DNA of 64,000 nucleotides from Barnesiella intestinihominis YIT 11860 (GTDB lineage: Bacteria > Bacteroidota > Bacteroidia > Bacteroidales > Barnesiellaceae), in assembly GCF_000296465.1 (NCBI RefSeq), contig NZ_JH815204.1:372001-436000 (forward strand), in the 5' to 3' direction. Both the position numbers and the translations under genes were made by a program. The notes below the pieces were generated by a model. It was given only the letters and a program-made list of their open reading frames with translations, was not told the DNA's origin and did no database searches. Below, piece by piece: positions 9,536 to 18,030 of this stretch; the first letter of the stretch is position 1; every line of letters starts with the position of its first letter.

Positions 9536-10542
9536 GGCTAAATCATCGTATTTGTCGTAGTCGAGAAGAGATACTCAATGCTTCTACACCCGAAGTGGCT
9601 GCTTTTCTCGATGAGTGGTTCGCACCTTCCGATTTTGTTTGGGGACATACTTCGGGATCGACCGGAACTCCAAAGCCGGTAAGATTACTGAAACGAGATA
9701 TGGAGGCTTCGGCACGGTTGACCAATGACTTTTTCGATATTACCTGTCGTTCGGTAATGTTGTTATGCCTGTCGCCCGATTATATTGCCGGTAAAATGAT
9801 GATTGTAAGAGCCTTGTTATCCGGTGCTGATTTGTTGGTCGTAACTCCTTCGTCGTTGCCTTTGACGACAATAGACGAGCCTATCGATTTTGCCGCGATG
9901 GTTCCGGCGCAAGTAGTCGAATCTTTGAAAAGTACGATGCAGAAATCAAGACTTTCTCGTATAACGTCTCTGATAATAGGTGGTGCACCTTTATCTCCCG
10001 GTACTGAGGTGGAGCTGGAAAAACTTCCTGTCGATATGTATGCTACTTATGGTATGACCGAGACAGTTTCGCATGTCGCATTACGCCGTATCGGTGACTC
10101 TTTGTCGTTATATTGTGCGTTGGATGGTATATCTTTTTCGATAGATGAACGAAATTGTTTAATCATTCACGCTCCGCACTTCTCTGTAAAAGAGTTTGTA
10201 ACGAACGATGTGGTTGAGTTGGTAGATTCTCGGAATTTTCGATGGATAGGACGGTATGACCATGTGATCAATACGGGAGGGATAAAGGTTTTTCCAGAGT
10301 TGATCGAAAAGAAAATAGCAGGTCTGTTTACACGCCGTTTTTTTGTAACGTCTTGTGACGACCTGAAATGGGGTGAATCGGTTGCTCTCGTTATAGAAGG
10401 CGAGGCTTTGTCTCTGGAACAAGAAAAAATATTGCTGGAAAAGATTCGGGCAAAAGTAAATAAATATGAGTTCCCACGTAAAGTATTGTATGTGCAGAAG
10501 TTTAAGGAGACGTCTTCGGGAAAAGTTATACGGAATATTTAG
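9526..10542 (+). CDS. menE: o-Succinylbenzoate--CoA ligase MenE
   Basis: An AMP-forming acyl-CoA synthetase that activates o-succinylbenzoate. Seen: GHTSGSTGTPKPVRL (P-loop), YGMTETVSHVALR, and the C-terminal hinge and lysine region VINTGGIKVFPELIE and KETSSGKVIRN. At 338 aa it is short for an acyl-CoA synthetase but usual for Bacteroidales MenE. ATG 9526 (MEIRLNHRICRS) is inside the end of menC; a TTG at 9505 is possible but less likely. menA and a thioesterase gene are not in the window. Confidence 0.92.
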   Translation: MEIRLNHRICRSREEILNASTPEVAAFLDEWFAPSDFVWGHTSGSTGTPKPVRLLKRDMEASARLTNDFFDITCRSVMLLCLSPDYIAGKMMIVRALLSGADLLVVTPSSLPLTTIDEPIDFAAMVPAQVVESLKSTMQKSRLSRITSLIIGGAPLSPGTEVELEKLPVDMYATYGMTETVSHVALRRIGDSLSLYCALDGISFSIDERNCLIIHAPHFSVKEFVTNDVVELVDSRNFRWIGRYDHVINTGGIKVFPELIEKKIAGLFTRRFFVTSCDDLKWGESVALVIEGEALSLEQEKILLEKIRAKVNKYEFPRKVLYVQKFKETSSGKVIRNI

Positions 10543-10630
10543 TCCTTTTTCTTCGTTGAGAAAGAATTAGAAATATAAAATTTATGATTTTATTTTGATA
10601 GTAATAAAAATGTATTTGTATTAACTTGTC

Positions 10631-10661
10631 TTGCCGAATACTCAAATTATATTTACCTTTA
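10631..10661 (+). promoter_or_regulatory. Probable promoter of the GH3 beta-glucosidase gene
   Basis: TTG 10631-10633, a 20-base spacer, then TACCTTTA at 10654-10661 (one mismatch from TAnnTTTG). The predicted transcript has a ~35-base AT-rich leader. Confidence 0.45.
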
Positions 10662-10701
10662 TTGCAAATTTAATATATCTCTAACATTTTAATATTTTAC
10701 C

Positions 10702-12927
10702 ATGAAATTTTTTCAAAATTTAGTATGGGTAGCCATTTTTTCGTTATCGGGTACAGTGGCCGCTCAAACACCTGTTTATCTTGATGAAACCAAGCCGATG
10801 GAAGACCGAATAGAGGATGCTCTGTCGAGAATGACGCTCGAAGAAAAAGTGGCATTGTGCCACGCACAATCCAAATTCAGTTCACCGGGAGTGCCTCGTT
10901 TGGGATTGCCCGAAAATTGGATGACCGACGGTCCTCATGGAATTCGTGCCGAGGTCATTTGGGACGAATGGGACCAAGCAGGGTGGACGAACGATTCTTG
11001 TATGGCATTCCCGGCATTGACTTGTTTGGCAGCGACTTGGAATCCTGAGATGGCTCTGTTGTATGGCAAATCGATAGGCGAGGAAGCGCGATATAGAAAT
11101 AAGAATGTATTATTGGGACCGGGTGTCAATATCTACCGTACTCCGTTGAATGGTCGTAATTTTGAATATATGGGAGAGGATCCCTATTTAGCTTCGGAGA
11201 TGGTGGTTCCTTATATCGAAGGGGTACAGTCTAACGGGGTAGCAGCCTGTGTGAAGCATTATGCGTTGAATAATCAGGAATACGATCGGCATGCTGTCAA
11301 TGTGGAGGTTAGTGACCGGGCTTTATATGAAATTTATCTTCCAGCGTTTAAAGCTGCTGTACAAAAAGGAAAGGCTTGGGCTATTATGGGAGCCTACAAT
11401 CGTTATAAGAATCAATATTGTTGTCACAACCAATATTTGTTGAACGATATTCTCCGAAAAGAATGGGGATTTGATGGTGTCGTAATATCGGATTGGGGTG
11501 GAGTATTCAATACGAAGGAGGCTGCTTATAATGGTTTGGATATGGAGTTCGGGACTTGGACAGATGGTTTGACGAATGGTAAAGGAGATGCGTATAGCAA
11601 TTACTATTTGGCGCAACCATTTCTTGATTTGTTGAAAAACGGGACGATTCCGGAATCTGTTGTCGATGGCAAAGTTCGAAATATATTGCGTCTGATGTTT
11701 CGTACTACGATGAATCGAAACAGACCTTATGGCTCTTTCAAAACCCCGGCTCATGCTTCTGCTGCTCGTAAAATCGCCGAGGAAGGCATTGTGTTGTTAC
11801 AGAACAAAAATAATGTATTACCCATTCGTTTGTGCGAAACCAAACGCATCTTGGTTGTCGGAGAGAATGCGATAAAGATGATGACGGTAGGTGGCGGAAG
11901 CTCTTCGTTGAAAGCCCAATATGAGATATCCCCATTGGACGGATTGAAGGCAAGAGTCGGAGATGCTGCTGAGGTGATGTATGCTCGTGGATATGTCGGT
12001 AATATCGATGGATCTTATAATGGGGTGGTTTCCAAAGTCAATCTTGCTGAATCTCGGTCTGCCGATGAACTGCTCGATGAAGCTGTAAATAAAGCGAAGT
12101 CGGCTGATTATGTCGTTTTTGTCGGCGGTTTGAATAAAAATAGCCACCAAGATTGTGAAGGTGGAGATCGCACATCGTATGGGCTTCCTTATGGTCAAGA
12201 CCGAGTTATCGAGGCTTTGTCTCAGGCCAATCCCCGCACGATAGTCGTATTGATTTCGGGAAACAGTGTGGCAATGCCGTGGATAGACCAGGTCCCTGCC
12301 ATCGTCGAAGGTTGGTATTGCGGTAGTGAAGCCGGTAACGCATTGGCTTCTATATTGGTGGGCGATGTCAATCCTTCTGGAAAACTCCCGTTCAGTATGT
12401 ATGTCAAATTGGAAGATTATCATGCTCATTCATTCAATGATTCGATTGTTTATCCGGGGTTGAATCACCAACAAATTTATAAAGACGATATTTTTGTAGG
12501 CTATCGTTGGAGCGATCTTCACAAGAAAATACGACCGATGTTCAGTTTCGGTCACGGATTGAGCTACACGACATTTGAATATGGTAAAGCCGAGATCGAT
12601 AAGAAAGTCGTGCGACAAGGTGAAAGCCTCCGGGTTCGTATCCCTGTAACCAATACAGGCAATAGATCTGGGGCGGAAATTGTTCAGTTGTATGTGAGTG
12701 ATTTGAAATCGAGTTTACCCCGTCCGAAGAAAGAATTGAAAGGATTTAAGAAAGTTGATTTACAACCGGGAGAAAGTCAAATCGTAGAGTTTGAGATAGA
12801 CGAGTCGAAGTTCTCTTATTTCGATGATAAGAAACATGCCTGGGTTGCGGAACCCGGGAAGTTCGAAATATTGATAGGATCCTCTTCGAGTGATATAAGA
12901 TCGAAGGTCGCGTTTGAGTTGGAATAA
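10702..12927 (+). CDS. Secreted glycoside hydrolase family 3 protein (beta-glucosidase type)
   Basis: A 741-aa exported enzyme. A signal peptide runs from residue 1 to about 21 (cleavage before QTPVYLDE). The GH3 N-terminal barrel follows (~residues 30-340), containing VVISDWGG whose Asp264 is the candidate nucleophile and the KHYALNNQE substrate-binding segment. Next comes the GH3 C-terminal alpha/beta domain (~370-600; GEGGDRTSYGLPYGQ-like loop) and a fibronectin III-like domain (~645-741; FSFGHGLSYTTFEY). It probably cleaves terminal beta-glucosides or related sugars in the periplasm; the exact substrate cannot be read. No SusC/D pair or CAZy cluster adjoins it, so it stands alone between men genes and a Crp regulator. 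Confidence 0.93.
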   Translation: MKFFQNLVWVAIFSLSGTVAAQTPVYLDETKPMEDRIEDALSRMTLEEKVALCHAQSKFSSPGVPRLGLPENWMTDGPHGIRAEVIWDEWDQAGWTNDSCMAFPALTCLAATWNPEMALLYGKSIGEEARYRNKNVLLGPGVNIYRTPLNGRNFEYMGEDPYLASEMVVPYIEGVQSNGVAACVKHYALNNQEYDRHAVNVEVSDRALYEIYLPAFKAAVQKGKAWAIMGAYNRYKNQYCCHNQYLLNDILRKEWGFDGVVISDWGGVFNTKEAAYNGLDMEFGTWTDGLTNGKGDAYSNYYLAQPFLDLLKNGTIPESVVDGKVRNILRLMFRTTMNRNRPYGSFKTPAHASAARKIAEEGIVLLQNKNNVLPIRLCETKRILVVGENAIKMMTVGGGSSSLKAQYEISPLDGLKARVGDAAEVMYARGYVGNIDGSYNGVVSKVNLAESRSADELLDEAVNKAKSADYVVFVGGLNKNSHQDCEGGDRTSYGLPYGQDRVIEALSQANPRTIVVLISGNSVAMPWIDQVPAIVEGWYCGSEAGNALASILVGDVNPSGKLPFSMYVKLEDYHAHSFNDSIVYPGLNHQQIYKDDIFVGYRWSDLHKKIRPMFSFGHGLSYTTFEYGKAEIDKKVVRQGESLRVRIPVTNTGNRSGAEIVQLYVSDLKSSLPRPKKELKGFKKVDLQPGESQIVEFEIDESKFSYFDDKKHAWVAEPGKFEILIGSSSSDIRSKVAFELE

Positions 12928-12936
12928 TTAATCTGT

Positions 12937-12984
12937 GTAAAACAAAGCACTCTCGACAAATTTGTTGAGAGTGCTTTGTTTTAC
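12937..12984. terminator. Bidirectional terminator between the GH3 and Crp genes
   Basis: Two 18-base arms, 12937-12954 and 12967-12984, are exact reverse complements (GTAAAACAAAGCACTCTC), and the middle ACAAA/TTTGT also pairs, so the whole 48 bases form one hairpin with a single G/T mismatch. A/T tracts on both outer flanks suit termination of both convergent genes. Confidence 0.88.
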
Positions 12985-13006
12985 TTATTATAGCCCAAGT
13001 GGGATA

Positions 13007-13708
13007 TTATCCGAATTTGCTAATTTTTCGTAACCGTTCTTCATCTATAATTTGTATGCGTCGGCCATCGACTGTTATGATTTTTTCGTTTGTAAAACTC
13101 GATAGGGTGCGTATGGCGTTAGATGTTGTCATGTTCGATAAGTTAGCTAAATCTTCACGAGCCATATAGATGTTGAGTGTAAGTCCATCTTCTTCGACAC
13201 CGTAATTTTCTTTAAGTACCAATAAGGATTCGGCTAATCGTCCTCGAATATGTTTTTGTGTGAGATTGACTGTGCGGGCATCCGAAATGCCTAAATCGTT
13301 GGATAGTTCTTTAATGAAAAACCAAGCCAAGCCGTTATTTTTGCGAATATGTTCTTCTACTAACGGCATGGGCAAGAATCCCACAATAGAATTTTCAATG
13401 GCTGCTGCTGCCGTTACATAAGGTTCGCGAGAGAAGTATGCCCGATAGCCGAAATATTGAACCGGTCGAATTAATCGAATAATTTGGCTCCTGCCCCCAA
13501 CACCGTCTTTGTAAATTTTTACTTTACCTTTTAATAAGCACATTAGTTGTGCGGGATTTTCTCCCTCACTGTAAATAATTTCATTCTTTTTGAAATTCTG
13601 AATTTTAAAGTTTTCGGCGATAATGCGTTTTTCCTCATTTTCAAGAAGAGCCCAAAAATCAGACATTTCTTGTTGTAGTATGGATTCTAATGTGCTTTTT
13701 TTAACCAT
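13007..13708 (-). CDS. Crp/Fnr family transcriptional regulator
   Basis: A 233-aa protein with an N-terminal cyclic-nucleotide-binding-like barrel (~residues 25-140; EIIYSEGENPAQLMCLLKGKVKIYKDG) and a C-terminal winged helix (~165-230; MAREDLANLSNMTTSNAIRTLSSFTNEKIITVDGRRI). No cysteines in an Fnr-type iron-sulfur arrangement are seen at the N-terminus, so oxygen sensing of the Fnr type is not supported. It stands alone between the GH3 terminator and a terminator downstream of trxB. Target genes cannot be read. Confidence 0.9.
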   Translation of the reverse strand: MVKKSTLESILQQEMSDFWALLENEEKRIIAENFKIQNFKKNEIIYSEGENPAQLMCLLKGKVKIYKDGVGGRSQIIRLIRPVQYFGYRAYFSREPYVTAAAAIENSIVGFLPMPLVEEHIRKNNGLAWFFIKELSNDLGISDARTVNLTQKHIRGRLAESLLVLKENYGVEEDGLTLNIYMAREDLANLSNMTTSNAIRTLSSFTNEKIITVDGRRIQIIDEERLRKISKFG

Positions 13709-13734
13709 TTGCCTTATAACTATGTTTTACAGCA

Positions 13735-13742
13735 CAAAAATA
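13735..13742 (-). promoter_or_regulatory. Probable -7 element of the Crp/Fnr gene
   Basis: On the minus strand the bases read TATTTTTG, matching TAnnTTTG, 26 bases before the ATG. No convincing TTG at the -33 position. Confidence 0.4.
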
Positions 13743-13821
13743 TATAAAAAATTGATACATTGTTCCTTAAAAGAGGAAAAACTATAATATTTAATAGTAA
13801 ATCGGGATTTATATCAATAAA

Positions 13822-13858
13822 AAATAAGGAGCGTAAATGATTTTTTCGCTCCTTATTT
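13822..13858 (-). terminator. Terminator downstream of trxB
   Basis: Arms AAATAAGGAGCG (13822-13833) and CGCTCCTTATTT (13847-13858) pair perfectly over a 13-base loop, 19 bases after the trxB stop on the minus strand, with a T-rich tail. Confidence 0.85.
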
Positions 13859-13877
13859 GTATAAAGCAAAAGTGTCC

Positions 13878-14825
13878 TTATAGGCTGTTATTTATAAGAT
13901 ATCGTTCGGCATCCATTGCCGCTTTACAACCCGATGCCGCCGCAGTGATAGCCTGTCTATACCGGGGATCTGCGACATCTCCGGCAGCGAATACACCTTC
14001 TATGTTAGTTTCGGTTGTGTGAGGTGCAGTAACTATATATCCGTTTTCATCGAGGGTAATGGAATGTTTGAATATATCTGTATTAGGTTTGTGTCCAATG
14101 GCAAGGAAAAATCCGTCTATGGGTAAATCGTAACGCTCTTCATGCGCTGTGTCTTTGCCTTTAACCAAATGTACTCCTTCCACTCCGTTTTCTCCGAACA
14201 ATCCTTCGGCTTGAGTTTCAAATAAGATTTCTATATTAGGATTTTCATTGACACGGCGTTGCATGATATTGGAGGCTCTTAGAAAGTTTTTTCTGACGAT
14301 TAAGTAAACCTTAGAGGCTAAGTGGGAAAGGTATTCTGCTTCTTCGCAAGCCGTATCGCCTCCACCTACTACTGCGACTATTTTTTTTCGGTAGAAAAAT
14401 CCATCGCAAGTAGCACAGGCCGACACTCCCATGCCTGCATATTTAACCTCATCTGGGAGTCCTAAATATTTGGCCGAAGCACCAGTAGAGATGATTAAGG
14501 CATCGGCTTCTATAATTTTTTCACCGTCTATGGTTATACGATATGGTTTTTGAGAAAAATCGACAGCAGTGGCAATTCCTCGGCGAATGTTTGCCCCGAA
14601 TCGTTCGGCTTGTTTTTTCAAATCTTCCATCATATCGAATCCTGATATACCTTCGGGGTATCCCGGGAAATTTTCTACATCGCTGGTCGTTGTTAGTTGT
14701 CCGCCCGGTTGCATGCCTTCATATAGAACTGGTGATAGGTTTGCTCGTGAAGCATAAATAGCTGCCGTATAACCGGCCGGTCCTGAGCCTATAATTAGAC
14801 AACGTATGCGTTCGTTTTGTTCCAT
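13878..14825 (-). CDS. trxB: Thioredoxin-disulfide reductase
   Basis: An NADPH-dependent flavoprotein reducing thioredoxin. At 315 aa. FAD-binding GSGPAGYTAAIYASRA is at the N-terminus, the redox pair is C137-A-T-C140 in the usual SACATCDGFF context, the NADPH-binding motif is VVGGGDTACEEAEYL, and the C-terminal FAD motif is VFAAGDVADPRYRQ. Last gene of the ftsK-lolA-trxB unit, 21 bases after the lolA-like gene, followed by a terminator. Confidence 0.96.
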   Translation of the reverse strand: MEQNERIRCLIIGSGPAGYTAAIYASRANLSPVLYEGMQPGGQLTTTSDVENFPGYPEGISGFDMMEDLKKQAERFGANIRRGIATAVDFSQKPYRITIDGEKIIEADALIISTGASAKYLGLPDEVKYAGMGVSACATCDGFFYRKKIVAVVGGGDTACEEAEYLSHLASKVYLIVRKNFLRASNIMQRRVNENPNIEILFETQAEGLFGENGVEGVHLVKGKDTAHEERYDLPIDGFFLAIGHKPNTDIFKHSITLDENGYIVTAPHTTETNIEGVFAAGDVADPRYRQAITAAASGCKAAMDAERYLINNSL

Positions 14826-14846
14826 AATTTCTATTTATTTGTGTTA

Positions 14847-15488
14847 TTAGCGTAAATCGATAAGTTCTGCTTTTGGATATTGCTTTTTGTTAAAAACAAA
14901 TGTCGAGTCTGGAAAGTTTTGGTCGGTAGCATATTTTGATAAGTTGATTATGCTATATGTCCGATCGCTATAATAGAGCTTAAAAGAGCTTGGATTCCAC
15001 GTAGTTGTATTGATAATAATTATAATGTGGTCTATATTTGTTCCTTTCTTCTTTGGTGTAAGTTCTGCTATACTTTCTTTGGAACTTTTTGACTTTAATG
15101 TTTTAATGTAGAAGTCTTTTTTGTAGTTATTGATGAGTATGTAGGGATTGACTGTTGCGATTTCTTCGGTCGTTGGTTCGGTTAGGTTTACTTCCTCTGT
15201 TGCCTTTACGTATGCCCATTGTTGTAAACCATCGTACCATACAGTCATAGATGTTGTATTCCAGTAAAATTTGTTCTCAGATAGTTTTATAGTTCCGTTT
15301 TGTTTTTCTACGGGTTCGTTCAGTGCATTAAAAACGGTCAGTGTAAAAGTAGCCGATATACCGTTCGATTGTTGGAATTTACCAACGACTTTATCTAATG
15401 CCTGTGTACCGTTTTGTGCATGTAGAGGTTTCATGCTTAATAGTAGAAAAAGTACAGAGCAGTATAGTAGAATGCGATTTGTTTTCAT
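14847..15488 (-). CDS. LolA-like outer-membrane lipoprotein carrier protein
   Basis: A 213-aa periplasmic protein with a signal peptide (residues 1-24, ending LHAQ) and a LolA-type antiparallel barrel: VVGKFQQSNGISATFTLTV, NKFYWNTTSMTVWYDGLQQWAYV, the ELTPKKKG stretch and a basic C-terminal half. LolA ferries lipoproteins from the inner to the outer membrane. Its start overlaps the ftsK stop by four bases, so it is co-translated with ftsK, the usual arrangement in Bacteroidales. Bacteroidales LolA proteins are divergent, so equivalence to E. coli LolA is by fold and context. Confidence 0.8.
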   Translation of the reverse strand: MKTNRILLYCSVLFLLLSMKPLHAQNGTQALDKVVGKFQQSNGISATFTLTVFNALNEPVEKQNGTIKLSENKFYWNTTSMTVWYDGLQQWAYVKATEEVNLTEPTTEEIATVNPYILINNYKKDFYIKTLKSKSSKESIAELTPKKKGTNIDHIIIIINTTTWNPSSFKLYYSDRTYSIINLSKYATDQNFPDSTFVFNKKQYPKAELIDLR

Positions 15489-17959
15489 TTCATTAATTCT
15501 AATTTGTTTTCGAGAGCCATAATATCCACAATCAGTACTTGTCGAGGTTTACCCCCTTCGCTTGGGCCTACGATACCGGCAGCTTCCAGTTGATCCATCA
15601 GTCGTCCCGCTCTATTGTATCCGATGGAGTAGCGTCTTTGTAAAGACGATGTGGAGGCCTGCCCTGAAACGACGATCATTTTAGCGGCTTCCTCGAATAG
15701 GGGGTCTCGGTTGATTACATCGTTTCCATTGCTCCCTGCGTCACTGTCGGGATTTTTATATTCTGGAAGTTCATATGGTTCGGGGTATCCTTGTTGTTTG
15801 CTGATATACTCACAAATTCGTTTTACTTCGGGAGTATCGATAAACGCACATTGAATACGTTTCAAATCACCACCTTCGGTAAATAACATATCACCTCGTC
15901 CGATGAGCTGGTTTGCTCCGGGAGCATCGAGTATAGTCCGTGAATCGACCATTTGCATGACTCTGAAAGCGATACGTGCCGGGAAATTTGCCTTAATGTT
16001 ACCGGTGATAACGGTCGTTGAAGGACGTTGTGTAGCTATGATCATGTGAATACCGACAGCTCTCGCTTTTTGTGCTATTCGAGCGATGGGCATTTCGACG
16101 TCTCTGCCTGCCATCATAATTAAATCAGCGAACTCATCGATAATCACCACGATATAGGGCATGAATTTGTGTCCGTTATTCGGATTCAGTTTTCTATGGA
16201 TAAACTCTTCGTTATACTCTTTGATTGTTCTCACATTTGCTTTGGCGAGTAGGGCATATCGATTATCCATTTCGATACAGAGAGAATTTAAAGTGGCGAT
16301 AACCTTGTCGCTGTCGGTAATTACGGACTTTTCTGCGTCGGGTAATTTAGCCATAAAATGTCTTTCTATAACCGAATAGATACTGAATTCGACCATTTTG
16401 GGATCGACTAATACGAATTTTAATTGAGCCGGGTGTTTTTTATAAAGTAAAGATGTGATAATGGCATTCAGCCCGACGGATTTTCCTTGTCCGGTAGCAC
16501 CAGCCACCAATATGTGAGGCATTTTACAAAGATCTGCTATGCAGACTTCGTTCGTAATACTTTTTCCTAACGCAAGGGGAAGTTCATATTTACATTCTTG
16601 AAATTTTTTGGAAGCTAAAACAGAATACATAGAGACCATTTTAGGATCTTTGTTCGGTACTTCGATACCGACGGTTCCTTTGCCGGGAATAGGGGCTATA
16701 ATGCGAATCCCTAACGCCGATAGGCTGAGGGCAATATCGTTTTCCAAACTTTTTATCCGGGCTATTCTTACTCCGGGTGCTGGTTTTATTTCATAAAGAG
16801 TAACGGTAGGACCCACAGTCGCCGTAATGGAACTGATTTCTATATTGTAATTTTTGAGGGTTTCGGTGATCAGTTTTTTGTTGGCAGACTGTTCTTCCAT
16901 ATTGATCTCCACCTCGCTGTTTTCCCGTTTGTCCAGTAAATCGAATGTCGGTCTTTTATAATGCGAGAGGTCTTTCGTAGGATCATAATCTTCCATAGGA
17001 GCTTGTGTAGCTAATACTTCGGTCTCAGCCGTCTCGATGACAAAGTCGGGGTCACCGGTCTCGATGGTAACTCGTTTAGTCTCCTCTTCGATAGGAAGAA
17101 TATTTTCTTGTATATCTTCGAGTGTAGGGATTTCTTCGGTAGGGTCATCGGGATATTCGGGCAATGTATTTACAATATCGTTTTCCGATGAGGGTATGTT
17201 TTCAGTGTTTTGGGTTTCGTTAGATTCCGTTTCCTTATTGTCATTTTCGTTATCTGTTTCTGGATTATCCGTCCTGTTTTTTATTGCTTGGATCGCCTTC
17301 CCTGTGAGGTTGACGGACGATACTCGTCGAATATATTCAATGGTTTTATAACTTAGATGGACGAGCAATATAATAACGAGAGCTATAATGAACAGAGCCG
17401 TTCCCCATGGTCCTATCCATGCATTGAGCCATAAAGTCGCATAATACCCGTGATATCCCCCTAAATATAGGAAGGAGTTGTTATAACTGTGCATGAAAAT
17501 GAATCCGAAAAAGAGAGACAAAACTATTATCGACAAGGCACAGCTAATCGTAAATCGTATCATTCGAGTATGGGCGACTTTCATGAATCGACGGCCTACG
17601 ACATATAACCATAGAGAAACGATGAAAGCAGATATACCCATCCAACGATTTATCATGAGGTTGGATAAGTATGCCCCGAATGCACCCGTCCAATTTTGAA
17701 TCTCGTTTCCAATGGAAGAAAGTTCTCCTACCGATAGATTCTCAACTTTACTTTGGTCGATGCTTCCTGTAAAAAAGAATGAGATGAAAGAGATAGTCAA
17801 ATAGAGGGAGAATATGACTAAAATGACACCTAAAATGAAATTTACACGTTCATTTTTAAATATGTTTTTACGTATTTCTCTTTCATTCTGAGCTGTATCG
17901 TTTCCCTCTTCGGGTTGGGCTTGTTTTATTTTATTTTCTTCTAAGTCTGTTGTAGGCAT
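15485..17959 (-). CDS. ftsK: DNA translocase FtsK/SpoIIIE
   Basis: The septal motor that pumps chromosome ends and dimers through the closing septum. Four to five N-terminal membrane segments are followed by an acidic Asn/Glu/Thr-rich linker (~residues 235-350). The RecA-like motor has Walker A GATGQGKSVGLN and Walker B VVIIDEFADLIMM, and the C-terminal gamma winged helix (LQRRYSIGYNRAGRLMDQLE) binds KOPS-type sites. The start used is ATG 17959 (MPTTDLEENKIKQ, 824 aa). The longer frame from 18046 is rejected because it runs through the promoter at 17998-18029 and overlaps trkH. The linker is short compared with E. coli FtsK. Confidence 0.94.
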   Translation of the reverse strand: MPTTDLEENKIKQAQPEEGNDTAQNEREIRKNIFKNERVNFILGVILVIFSLYLTISFISFFFTGSIDQSKVENLSVGELSSIGNEIQNWTGAFGAYLSNLMINRWMGISAFIVSLWLYVVGRRFMKVAHTRMIRFTISCALSIIVLSLFFGFIFMHSYNNSFLYLGGYHGYYATLWLNAWIGPWGTALFIIALVIILLVHLSYKTIEYIRRVSSVNLTGKAIQAIKNRTDNPETDNENDNKETESNETQNTENIPSSENDIVNTLPEYPDDPTEEIPTLEDIQENILPIEEETKRVTIETGDPDFVIETAETEVLATQAPMEDYDPTKDLSHYKRPTFDLLDKRENSEVEINMEEQSANKKLITETLKNYNIEISSITATVGPTVTLYEIKPAPGVRIARIKSLENDIALSLSALGIRIIAPIPGKGTVGIEVPNKDPKMVSMYSVLASKKFQECKYELPLALGKSITNEVCIADLCKMPHILVAGATGQGKSVGLNAIITSLLYKKHPAQLKFVLVDPKMVEFSIYSVIERHFMAKLPDAEKSVITDSDKVIATLNSLCIEMDNRYALLAKANVRTIKEYNEEFIHRKLNPNNGHKFMPYIVVIIDEFADLIMMAGRDVEMPIARIAQKARAVGIHMIIATQRPSTTVITGNIKANFPARIAFRVMQMVDSRTILDAPGANQLIGRGDMLFTEGGDLKRIQCAFIDTPEVKRICEYISKQQGYPEPYELPEYKNPDSDAGSNGNDVINRDPLFEEAAKMIVVSGQASTSSLQRRYSIGYNRAGRLMDQLEAAGIVGPSEGGKPRQVLIVDIMALENKLELMK

Positions 17960-17997
17960 ATTATGAGAATACTTCGCTTTGGATTTTAGATTAGATA

Positions 17998-18029
17998 CAA
18001 ATGTACAAAAAATACTTATTCTCAACAAT
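17998..18029 (-). promoter_or_regulatory. Promoter of ftsK-lolA-trxB
   Basis: On the minus strand: ATTG (18029-18026), a 20-base spacer, then TACATTTG (18005-17998), an exact TAnnTTTG. It sits immediately after the trkH stop codon and 38 bases before the chosen ftsK start. Confidence 0.65.
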
Positions 18030-18030
18030 A

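Noticed and set aside
11818-12429. A 203-codon open frame on the minus strand inside the GH3 gene
   Set aside because: Antisense to a well-supported GH3 coding sequence, His/Arg/Ile-rich with no family pattern; a shadow of the real gene.
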